64,000 nucleotides of DNA from Diadema setosum (lineage: Eukaryota; Echinodermata; Echinoidea; Diadematoida; Diadematidae), in the NCBI RefSeq assembly GCF_964275005.1, contig NW_027307681.1, positions 62,001 to 126,000 on the forward strand, read 5' to 3'. The notes beneath the pieces were generated by a model that searched no databases, had not been told where the DNA came from, and saw only the letters and a list, made by a program, of their open reading frames with translations. Of this stretch, positions 22,519-33,250 are shown one piece after another. Position 1 is the first letter of the stretch, and every line of letters begins with the position of its first letter. The position numbers were made by a program, and so were the translations under genes.

Positions 22519-24186
22519 TCCCGCTTGCGGCGGCCGGAGTAGCGGCTCACTTTGTGAGCGAGCTGGGTCTGTTCTTCTACTACTTACTAGACAAACAGTT
22601 ACAACTTACAATGTCAATCATGTATAATACACCTATATCCTTTCTAACGTTAAACTATATGGGGGCATACCACGCATACCACTCTGTATTTCCCAGGCGA
22701 TCGTTTCCGTGACGTCAACCCTATTCTCGGACTTGGTGCCATGTTCATACGCTCTTGCACTGGCAGCGGGGGAGATGCAGCTGGTTCATATCGGTAAGGT
22801 GCGCAGCCCCACGATAACATTCTGGTTCATCGGCTGCCTCTCCCTCCCCATCTTCCCCTTCAACTTCATGTGCCTCCTTTTCTTCTCCGCTATCGTCAGA
22901 GTTGCAGTCTTCATCATCATCATCATCAATGTCGAAGTTTACCCATATAGGGGAAGACATTATGCTCGAGGTACCAGGTATTGTGCAAGCTAACTTAGTG
23001 ATAATGTACGTGGTACTAATGCGTACATGTCGACCTGTAGTCAGTGGGTCGACCGGGAGCACACATCCCGCGGGGCCCGGGCCTGGCCGGCTAGCTAACG
23101 TGTACGCGCGTGTACCAAGCTAGTAATCTAAGTGCTTGTGCTGAGCGGCGTCTGCTAACTGAGCACAACTCCGTGCTTATACGTCATCAATCGGTTCAGG
23201 GGTGTTGGTCACGTGACTATCTTTTCCGCAAAAGCTGCAATGAGGTCCTCCAAAAATGTGATATTTTGGGGAGTTTCTAGAAGCGATAAAAACCGGAACG
23301 ACACTGACAACATACTTACATTGATAATCATGACATATATTTTACATTTCTTTTGCATACTAAAACATTTTGCGCGCATTTTATTAGGTCTTTAACTTTT
23401 TGTTTTGCGAGATACCAAGAATACACTTATGAAATAGTACAGAGCATACCATTTAACAGGAATTCAAATTCATTTGATGAAAATCAGGTTTGGAATGACT
23501 GAAACATCCAAAAACAAAGTAAAACAAAGCAATCATGATAAAGTGTGGGTCCCACACTTATTAGAATCACTCTGTTTTGGATATCTCAGCCATTTCAAAA
23601 CCAATTCTCATCAAATAAATGTTGATTTCCTCATGGAATTACATGCTCTTTCATATTTGTGTGGCGCTCCGTCGGAATGAGTCAAAAGTCGCAAAAAATG
23701 AAATCGTAGTTATGCCTATAAGTGAATTCTACAGACTCTAAGCTTTACACTGATATGTAATACAACTCATTTCGACATCCCTATAGATCATAAAAACGAA
23801 TATTAAACACGTTTGTTATGTCAGTTGATTTTCTAAATAACGGAGAAAATCGCTCTCAAAGTTCAGGCTGTGTTCATGCTCACAATCTGTTTCTTTCACA
23901 GGACGAAACAATACAACTTTCCTGCTTAGCGACGGCGTTTACGCTCCATCGCACGCACTACCGTATAAGGCGATAGCTTGGGTATGTAAGATAATCAACC
24001 AATCGCAGCACAGGTCTATCATTAACGATTCTGACCAATACGGCAGCCCGAATGTAAACTTCGGCGCGTTTGTGCCCGTGCCGCTGCCGCCGCATGAATG
24101 AGTCGGTACGCGTTGTGTGTCGGCTGCGTTGTGGTTTGCCGCAATTTTTAACTCACAAACAATAGGAAACAGTAGAAAGAAAAGAA
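22519..24186. other. Non-coding stretch
   Basis: No gene recognised. A TCATCATCATCATCATCAAT microsatellite lies near 22910. The sequence GTGTGGCGCTCCGTCGGAATGAG (about 23658-23680, key word GGCGCTCCG) is repeated in reverse near 30256-30280, indicating a dispersed repeat family. Confidence 0.45.
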
Positions 24187-24484
24187 GGCACGCAATGCGT
24201 CTTACGAGAAGCGTCTTCTAGCGAGGGCGTTGATCGCTTCCATTCTCCTCCCATGTTGTTGTCAATGGAAACTAAAGAGGATGCGTTTAGCAAGTACCAA
24301 TACCTAAATAGAACCTGAGAACCTATTGTAGGCGGGCACGCAATGCGTCTTACGAGAAGCGTCTTTTAGCGAGGGCGTTCATCGCTTCCATTCTCCTCCC
24401 ATGTTGTTGTCAATGGAAACTAAAGAGGATGCGTTTAGCAAGTACCAATACCTATTAAATAGAACCTGAGAACCTATTCTAGGT
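24187..24484. repeat. 148-bp tandem duplication
   Basis: GGCACGCAATGCGTCTTACG starts units at 24187 and 24335; the units are nearly identical, with small differences such as a four-base indel in CCTAAATAG versus CCTATTAAATAG. Confidence 0.9.
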
Positions 24485-26415
24485 GGGGGTTCAAAAGACA
24501 GCATCGGTAGAAAAAGTCAATGAAGTTGATTAACGATAGTCGTCTTTTGAGATCGTGTTCTTTGCGTGTACTTAAAACCCTCAAATTACGCACATGGTTG
24601 TAATGTTGCAGAACATCAAAAACTGTTTTCGCGTCTTTTCTGCTGCAGCTGTATACAGCCGTAACATTATGAATTCCCGCCATATTAAAGGCACATTTCC
24701 TTTATAGGCGTTGCGTGCACAGTAATTATCGCTTATCACGCTTGCCAATGCTGCACATATTATACGTATCAGAAGCAAAGGTTGATGTAGGCTTGACAGC
24801 TTCACGTTGGGTTTACAATGATTCTCAGTCACTTTTCTAATAGCATAGCATATAAAAAACAATTAACTTGTAGCTTAAGCGGAATTATTTTTTTTTTACA
24901 TCACATGTGCAGTTACCTTCTTTCTGCGTTTGAGAAGTGGATCATAAATAATAATACTGAAAAATATTCGAAATCAATACTTAGGCCTTCTTCACTTCGT
25001 TTTGTATTCACAAACCTTATCAGAAAGAAAAAATGATTGCTTGATTACTTTCGGGTAGAGGAACTACCGGAAAGGAACCGCATTTAATTTTCTTGTTAAC
25101 GAACCTAGGCTAATAGCAAACCATATTTCAATGTGTGATTAACGAACCTTCAGAATAATCAATTGTATTACCCCCCTCCCCCAAGGAAAAAAAAAAAGCA
25201 TTTTAATGTCATGCGTTGTCAATAGCGATAAAAGGCCCGTTTTTATTTCGTAGTGTGTCTCAGTACTTCTGTGCTTATTTCTAAGGATGTGCCTCTCTTA
25301 ATGATTGCGATTGATGTTGAACTATTTCTTTCACGCGAGCTTGAACAGGAAGAAGCTAAAATTCAGGAAAGGAGACGAGTTTTCTTCCATGAGATGCAAT
25401 CATTAAGACACATCTATTCACGAAAGTTGTGTGATTGCTTATGTGCTAAAGAATTGTGTCCATTACATGAGTCAGGCACTATACAAAACGGTTGAAATCT
25501 ACTGAAAGTCGAACTTCGTTTTGTTTTTTGTTTTTTGTTCAATTTCATTTTAATTTTAAGCGGGGATAGACTAGAGATTAGTTTGTCTATACTGGCAGGA
25601 GACATTACAGTTTTCCAGTACATGCTCCGCATTTAAACAGTCGCCATATTTTCGTGGTCAGAATCAGATAATGGACACATGATATATTATAAAAATGAAA
25701 ATAGAAAACAACGAACACGCCATATGTACAAACATTATGAACTTCAATGAATTAAACTTACCTGTGATATTCTGCATAAAAAACAAGCACGCCGATTAAA
25801 TGATTTAATATAATTGATAGAGCACACAGCGATATCATGCATGGCAGATCAAATCAAGTTCAATTGGTGAGAAAGCTAAATGAAGTTAAAAAGTTGACTT
25901 CTTTTCGTTTCTCTTTCAATTCATGAAAACAGAATTACATTGTATATCTATTGAAGGGAATTGTCTCTGTTGCAAACGATCGCCATATATAGCACTGTTA
26001 GACTCCTGCGCAAATCCGAATCCCTAAATACTTTAATTTTTGCTTGATAATGTAATAACCCTGCTCATAATTTCATAAAGGACTCGCAAATTCAAAGTTT
26101 CAAACCGTATACTAAAACATTATATTGTATACGGTGTATTTCAAAAAACAGTTTGAATGCGTTGCGTGTTAGTATGTTAATAGCACCAATCTGCCTTTTA
26201 TTTTCCGTACGTAAAGCGCACAGAAACGTAACCAAATGCTACAAAATACAGTGAAATGCATTGTACGGCGTGGTACTATCATTAGAAGTATATCCAATTC
26301 CTTTTTACTTTTATTTGCTTGAACCAAACCATGTGTCATTTTCGTAGCGACATCACTAGGAATTAGAATGTATGAAGATAATCGTTACTAATTTTTTTTT
26401 TTTTTTGCGCTACTA
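24485..26415. other. AT-rich non-coding stretch
   Basis: No recognised gene. An 80-codon frame at 25253-25495 (+) follows a TTTCGTAG acceptor-like site and has a charged segment (ELEQEEAKIQERRR) but no domain I know; it stays unassigned. C-run/A-run at 25171-25198 and a T-run at 26392-26406. Confidence 0.4.
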
Positions 26416-26417
26416 TA

Positions 26418-27569
26418 GGTTTTCCCGGCCAATTTCGCACTTTTGTCAGTCCATTTGATAAAAGGTTCATTCAATTTAGCGAAAATCGTCGTCACTGCAC
26501 ATTCTGTCATTCGAAATTGCAAGTTGGTCGTTCAATTTAGCATTTCGATCGATGAAATTTGCACATGTGCCTTTCGAATTCGTAAAACGAGCATTCAAAT
26601 TGGCATGTGCTCTTCAGTCATTCAAATTCGCCAACACTGGCCGAAAGGGGTATTTCAGTCATTCAATTTCGCGTATGGGCAGTCAAATTCCTAACATGTT
26701 CATTCAAATTAACGTCATGTTATTTCTCTTTTGAAAAGGTGATAACATTTAAACACGTATTTCTATGTGACTTTTTGTTTCATCCACGCACTGTTAAGCA
26801 GTAAAAGTATCATATTTCTTACCATATATAACTCGAGTTTGTTGTTCTGTAACGCCTCTTTTCTTTCATACATGTCATTTTAGGCCTACATGTACCAATA
26901 CTACAGATTAACTTCATCTTCTTACAGTCATGACAGCACAAGTTAGATACAGACGTATTTCTCAAGAAGACAGAAAAAGAATTATAGGAACATTTGATGA
27001 TCATAACCTTGACTTCCTAGAACTGGCCGACACACTCGCAATAAAGCACTCAACGGCCAGATAAGTTGTGGCCACACGATGCACTATATCTTCGGACTGG
27101 AAGAATCACTAAGCACATTGAAGAAAAAAAAAACCAGTTGCCAAAATCTCTAAAATAAGTACGAAAATATGAAATGTAATGACGCTTGCAAAACAATATC
27201 TGCGTTGACAAAAAAGAAAGAAAGAAAGAACCAAAGCATAAACATGCGTGCTAAATTGACTGCAAAAGATGTTAAATTGGATGCCCAAAAATGAATTTGA
27301 ATGAACGAGTGCGGCATGTCCGTGATCACGTGACCATATCATTCTAAATTGAATGAACGAATAACGAAATGGTGCTTGTTTTACGAATTTCAATTGAAAA
27401 AGTGTTAATTAGAATGAGGCTAAAGGTAATTTGAATGCTCCAAAATGAATTTGAATGAAGAGATCATAAAATTGAACTACCGAACATGTCATCTACGCTA
27501 AATTTCGCTAAATTGAATGCAGCAATTAGGAAATGGACTGACAAAAGTGCGAAATTGGCCGGGAAAACC
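26418..27569 (+). mobile_element. Tc1/mariner-like element, degenerate
   Basis: 1152 bases bounded by inverted ends of about 40 bases that are nearly identical (GGTTTTCCCGGCCAATTTCG at the left; its complement at the right), with TA on both sides (26416-26417 and 27570-27571). Sub-terminal regions repeat ATTCAATTTAGCGAAA-like words in opposite orientations. The interior contains a transposase N-terminal remnant at 26930-27061, so this derives from an autonomous element by decay or deletion. Confidence 0.85.
26930..27061 (+). pseudogene. Transposase N-terminal helix-turn-helix remnant
   Basis: From the ATG at 26930, 44 codons encode a basic start and a helix-turn-helix-like segment (RRISQEDRKRIIG, then LELADTLAIKHSTAR), followed by an in-frame TAA at 27062 and then VVAT in the same frame. 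The pattern matches the DNA-binding N-terminus of Tc1/mariner/IS630-type transposases, which bind the element's terminal repeats. No DDE catalytic domain remains before the right end of the element. The TA flanks and inverted ends around it support this class. A divergent pogo or similar helix-turn-helix is possible. Confidence 0.65.
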
Positions 27570-27571
27570 TA

Positions 27572-30430
27572 TATTATAGCATTTACATTTTCCAACTTTT
27601 ATTGACATGCAGTATTATGTTGCTGTATTGTTACGATTACGAATGTTGGTTATGAATTCAAAAGACTGGTTTATTAATCGAACTACAAAGGTAATAGCTG
27701 TTTTGAAAGTAGTTCGATACAAGTTCAAAACGCGATCGAAGTCATTGTCATAGGGGGAACTGATAGCTCTAGAAAACTTGTTTAGGCTAGTAAAGATTGC
27801 CGTATAGGCAATCTTTGTAGAAAGTTTTGACTTAGACCGTCTATTGAGTATTTTGAGAAATTTAATAAAGAATTATTTGTTTTGATTATGTCAAGAAATA
27901 GTTTGAACTATGAGAATAAAAAGGCGCGGTTACCCAAACAATGTCGTAGTTCGATTAGACAGTCATGATGGGTAAAGTGAATTCATGACTTGACTAATCC
28001 TTACTGAATTGATGATCACTTCTGTAAACCATCAGTTATGTCTTGTAATCGTAGTCAAAATTCTTTTGAGCGATGAGACGAAAACCAACAAACAAAATGC
28101 CGTGTATCATCGCTCGAGATTCCAACATTTGGCGTCACCCGACCAACAATAAGTGACAAATCAAATGGAATATTATGTTGTGGGATAGCAGACTGTGTTA
28201 CGATTTTTAAATGTTTCGAGCAATTGTTTAAAAAAAAAGAGAGAAAATGAGGCAAAGTTCAAGAAATTAGAAAAAAGCACGTAAATGCAGGCGATCATGT
28301 TTGATAATCAAAGTAAGAGATTACAATCGGCCGTGCGGATGTATATGATTGCCTTATTTACATGTCTGATTTCTGTAAACTATGTGATATTTAGATTTAA
28401 GTTCCCTTCCCTCCTTGATAGAAGTTTTGTTGGGTTTTCGCTATAGGCATTTATTAGGAAACGCTGTAAAAACGACAACAAATGCCTACTATACATCAAG
28501 AGATGACCTACACATGAAACAAAAAATCTCTACGTTCTGATATAAATCAACTGCTTGTTTGTTTGTTTGTTTGTTTGTTTTGAATTACCATGGTCTTTGT
28601 CGGGGGAAAGATGAAGAAAAGTAGTAGAGTGTATCACTCTCAAATCCGGATGATTGCGATAAGTGTGTATCCCCGCCCTTTATACAGGTAAACGATTTAA
28701 GCTTGGTATGCTATTATAAAAGCCTGCATGTGTCACGCGGAAGAACTGATTCCGTGATCACTTTTAGCCTTTCATAAAATTCACGTTTTAAGATGGTAAC
28801 GATAGCTTGTAGGAGATAGAGTAAGTTAGCGTCACTGACTGTGGTTCTGAACACAAAAGGAGACTGAAAAATTCCTTTACAAATTAGCAGACATAATGCC
28901 GATCCTCCAACACTGTTACTCCATTCCGTCATTGATTCTGCTATCAATGGCGAAGAAAGAATACTGGCTGCGTGATTATCCACCCCTTGAAAGCAGGAAG
29001 TTTACCTTTCATTGTTTAAGGCTTCGTTGATGCGGGGTTTACTCGGATACAAGGCGTGAACATTGCCGTCCAAGTTCTTTCATTCGAAATTCCTCAGAAT
29101 ACGCAATTCAATGGGCAATTAGCGCTGCTACTTGGCAAAGCTGTTAGCCAACCCAATTCTTTGCAGACTTGACCTCTCACATGTCAGCTACACGCAATAC
29201 ACGGCAAACAGCTATTATTACAAACATTCTGATTAAAAAACAAAACAAAATGAAGAAGCACACTTTTGAGTAGCGACACAGCTTTCTGTCCCTTTCTCAA
29301 ATAGGTCCTACTTCTAAAAAAATACACAGATGACTAGAGTCAGAATATCCTCCAAAGGGAACACGAGCTATCTGGGCATTAATAATGTTTGTCTTCCGAT
29401 TTCTCTCCATGCCGTCACGGCCCAAACCATCATAAGTAATAAGGCAATAAGTTTCATTAACCAGGGAAATAATAGTACGCATTACATACATTTGGCGAAT
29501 TATCACACAAATTGTCGACTTTATAAAAACGAGAATAATTGACAACTTAGGCCCTACTATATCTCAAGAGATGAACTTTAAACAGCAAGTCACATACCAG
29601 GGAACGAAAGTTATGATTATTTGAACAAATTCATTAATGAGGCCAATTAATAACCGTTGTAAAAGTACACACACGCATAAAAAGGTTTCGAGTTCGATGT
29701 GTGATCATTGTATTAGCTCATAGCATAGATAAAGTATCATAAATTTTGCGTGATCGTTCGTTGGAATTATTTTTTTCAGTGCGATTTGTGCGTCATGTCA
29801 ATCACCACTCATTGAAATGGAGTGCATGTATCAAACGAAACTCGCTGGTCATGCAATCAATAGCCTTGGTCAGCTCACTATTATTGCGTAATTCTATAGC
29901 CCTCGCCGCTTGGCCGCCGACGCCGCCGCGCGCACCATGCTTTGTTTTGTCTTCAAAGGGGTCAAGAGCAATGCCTCATTAGCATACACCCTAAGCAACG
30001 GAGGCGGAGTCTCGATCTGGCAAGAACAATAGGTGCGAAACGTAACGCAAAGGCGAGCGTTCGAAAAAAATGTAACCGAAAAAAATTGTCTCAGAAAAAC
30101 GGTGATTTGGGACACTTGTACTCATTTTCACACGCTGAAATTTTCTGTACAAACAGATAAAACATAAAGGAATCAAAATCCGTCATAAAAAAATTTCGAC
30201 CCGAGTAGTGCTTCCCCTTCATTTTCGGCTCATTACGGGAAAACTCCCCGTGCGACTTATGACTCATTTTGTCGGAGCGCCACACATTTCATAAGAGGAT
30301 TCTCATTTTCACCAAAAATGTTAGAAACCTGAAATAAGGTTTCAACCAAGACTATACGATCACTCTGATGTAGGATCAGAATCGTTTTGGATTTTCAGTT
30401 AGGCTCGCGCCAATGACTGAATTGACTTAG
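27572..30430. other. Non-coding stretch
   Basis: No recognisable gene. A TTTG microsatellite lies at 28555-28582. A small GC-rich patch (29900-29940, GCCGCCGACGCCGCCGCGCG) precedes sequence without family motifs. Several 60-90 codon frames exist but none has a known motif. Confidence 0.4.
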
Positions 30431-31394
30431 GCTGCGTTTATCAACTTTCCCCAGTTTAAACGACTTTCGAAAGCCCTTTCGATAGCCCTTTCGATAGCCC
30501 TTTCCATAGCCCTTTCGAAAGCCCTGTCCACTCCCTGTACTATTAATATGCCGCTTGTTTTCGTCGGCTGCGTTTATCAACTTTCGATGGCCCTTTCCAT
30601 AGCCCTTTCCATAGCCCTTTCGAGAGCCCTTTCCAAAGCCCTGACTGCCTGTACTATTAACGTGCCGCTTGTTTTCTAAGAAGAGACGGCGAAAAGCAAT
30701 TACCATCATAAAGACATATCTTCCTTTGAGAGTGAGGAGTCATGATACAATGCCACATGAATCAATTGTCTTCCTATCTGTGAGGCAGCTCCAGTTTAGC
30801 ACATACTTCAAATATTTCTGAGTAGCGGCATGAGACATGGGATCAAAGGGAATGAGACTGTTGTTACTTTATTTCTCAAACCTTGTTGGTGAGAGAAACA
30901 TCTTGTTCCAAGCATATGCGTGCATTACACACAGCTGTATGTATACACCTGTGTACACGTACTCGTGTGCACTTTACGTGGCGCGCGTCTTTTCAGAAAC
31001 TGGAAACGCATGGTTGCGCAACCGCAGTATAGAGCGACCTAAAGGGCTTTCAAAATAGCTTTGCGTTTATCAACTTCGAAAGGCTTTTACAAACAGGTTT
31101 CTGATAACCTGTTTAGGAAACCTGTTTGGATCGTCACAAATTTCGGGCTTTCGAAAAGGCTTTCCTAAAGGGCTTTCAAAACAGCTTTGCGTTTATCAAC
31201 TCGTGAAAATTCCTTGAAAGCTGTTTGGATAACCTGTTTCTGCCGAGAAAGGAGAGTTGATAAACGCACCCTTTCGTAAAAGGCTTTCCTAAAGGGCTAT
31301 CAAAACAGCTTTGCGTTTATCAACTCGTAAAAATTCCTTGAAAGCTGTTTGGATGACCTGTTTCTGCCGAGAAAAGGAGTTGATAAACGCACCC
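30431..31394. mobile_element. GCGTTTATCAAC-ended repeat-rich element
   Basis: The left end reads GCTGCGTTTATCAACTTTC and the right end GGAGTTGATAAACGCACCC. The terminal word recurs internally at about 30566, 31066, 31189, 31255 (inverted) and 31313. It contains a direct duplication (30431-30560 and 30561-30690) with 12-bp GCCCTTTCGATA-type tandem repeats, and two 124-bp units at the right end (31146-31269, 31270-31393). A - strand frame with GYGKG-type repeats is a by-product. The element abuts a LINE fragment at 31395. Confidence 0.65.
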
Positions 31395-31735
31395 ATAGTC
31401 TGAGTGTGAACCAATTTAGTAACCTGATTACGGAAGCGTCTGCTAAAGTTTCCCAAGCAGCAGTGGTAGATTGATGACGTGCTTTCTGAAAACATAGTCT
31501 GTCTCTCGTGCACATCTCACGTTTGATACAGGGTGTTATCCAAGGTATGTGTCTTCTTACCTTAGTCATCTTTGATGGCACAAGCTCTGTGAGACATTTG
31601 TTTAGAAAAGTGCTGATGTTGTTCCAGTTTGCCTCCATGGTCTTTTTCTGTGGATTACTTTTGAGAAAATCTGTTGTGAACTCTTCGGAAACCTTTTTGA
31701 GGCGTTTAGGGTCTGTTTTATATACATACATGAAT
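31395..31735 (-). pseudogene. LINE ORF2 fragment (linker between endonuclease and RT)
   Basis: On the - strand, frames encode WNNISTFLNKCLTELVPSKM, then RRHIPWITPCIKREM and RDRLCFQKAR, followed after a frameshift by FRNQVTKLVHTQT. This order (PSK, PWI, KR, RDR, W...F...RN.V..L) is characteristic of the segment between the endonuclease and reverse transcriptase domains of jockey/CR1-group LINEs. The fragment is cut off at 31394 by the inverted-repeat element, and no RT is seen beyond it. Confidence 0.7.
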
Positions 31736-32319
31736 AGCTACACAAATTAACAAGTCATTAGAAACTGCCATTTTCGGCGAGATTGGTCACTAACATGTGC
31801 TTTAAATCTCGGCAAGCATCCCCTATATTTTCAAAAATAGGGTCTCATATTGTGCGCAGGACGTGAAAACAAAAATATTGAATATCAGCAAAAAAGAAAT
31901 CTGCGTAAAAAAAAAATCATAGCAGAAAATGTGTGTGTGAGTGTGTGTGTGTGGAGGGAGGGAGGGAGGGAGGTCACGTATAAGTTCATTTGAATTCAAT
32001 TCGTCAATCATGTCATCAAAGTGATTGTAATTGTAAGTAATTGTAAACTATGAAACACAAAACTTTGTTGATTTCTTACCAAAGAATCGGAACATTAATT
32101 TTGTTTTTATTCAAAATAAAACAATGGTCCAGAAGCTCCGAGCATATATTGATTTTTGTCTTGTTAAAGCTCTCTCATAGCTTTTTATCTAAACATCAAG
32201 TATTTCGTCTCTCTCTCTCTCTTCATTCTTCACTGCATGACAGCGTCTAAAGTGTTTATTTCAGGTAAGTTGCGTTTCCTTGTCTTTGTATGTTACATAT
32301 TTGTTTTTTAGGTATAACA
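31736..32319. other. Non-coding spacer with microsatellites
   Basis: GT repeats (31930-31952) followed by GGGA repeats (31953-31971); a CT run at 32208-32221. Confidence 0.6.
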
Positions 32320-33250
32320 ATACATAAATTAATTGTATCATTTGTTGTATTATGTATATAAGATAAAACTTGGTCAATTCATGTGCAAGCTCCATAACAA
32401 TGATATTCCATCAGTTTTTGATTCAATGTTTGTTCTTAATAACTCCGTACATAAGTATCCTACGAGACAATCTAGCTGTATCCATATACCTTTAAAGCAA
32501 ACATTTTTTGCCCAAAATGCTTTTGTTTATCGAGGACCCAAAATGTAGAACTCCCTTCCTACTGAAATGAAAAATTCACTCAGTATTGGCACATTTAAAA
32601 TCAAATTAAAAAAAGAAAATATTCGGTCGTTACTGAAATATGATACAACAGACAACCGTCCTCTCAAATCAGTGTTTGTTTCCAATTCTCATATGCGGAT
32701 CTCATTACACAAGCTATAGGCTCTACTGACATGCTGTATGCTCGCTAGCTTCCTCGTCTCATGACCGTTTGTTGTTTAGTTTGTTCGGCTTTGTATGGAT
32801 GTTCCTGTATCAGCTTGTGTTTGTTTGAATGTGTGTGTGTATCTGTGTGTGTCATGTGGTCCCATTGCTTTACTTGCAACTCTTCCTCTCATCTCTTCTG
32901 AATCGGAATGCCCACTCGTTTATTCGAATCTATACGCACATGTGCATAAACTTTCCCCCCTTTTTGTACTCTGGAAACTGGTAATTTTACAAACTTTGCT
33001 TCTTATGCAAGTTCCCTCCATTTCGTTACTAAAGCTAGTGCTGTTCAATGAAGTGATTTCATGAAGATCATATTATTCAAATAATACGTAGGTTCATACA
33101 TGTTTGTAGTTACATGTGTGTATGTATCATACTTTTGTTACACTATTGTTTGTATTTGCTTTGTGACAGTCGAACCTTGTAGAAATTGTTAATGTCCTAC
33201 GCAACAATAAATTCTTATTGTGTGGATATGAAAATAAATGAAATAATATG
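32320..33250 (+). pseudogene. 5'-truncated LINE: ORF2 C-terminus and 3' UTR
   Basis: The frame from about 32333 encodes KIKLGQFMCKLHNNDIPSVF, then YPTRQSSCIHIP, FFAQNAFVYRGPKM and, past a single stop at about 32546 where Trp is expected, NSLPTEMKNSLSIGTFKIKL. This is the conserved tail of CR1/L2-group ORF2 proteins after the RT domain. A non-coding part of about 600 bases follows and ends in an ATGAA-type repeated tail (33225-33262). The missing 5' part is usual for target-primed insertion. Confidence 0.8.

Noticed and set aside
25253..25495. 80-codon + strand frame with charged segment after an acceptor-like site
   Set aside because: No domain recognised and no partner exon or donor; could be chance.
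28714..28983. 89-codon - strand frame
   Set aside because: No family motif or exon boundaries; within chance length.
30395..30709. GYGKG-repeat - strand frame that could look like a structural or RNA-binding protein
   Set aside because: Encoded by 12-base GCCCTTTCGATA tandem repeats within a mobile element.
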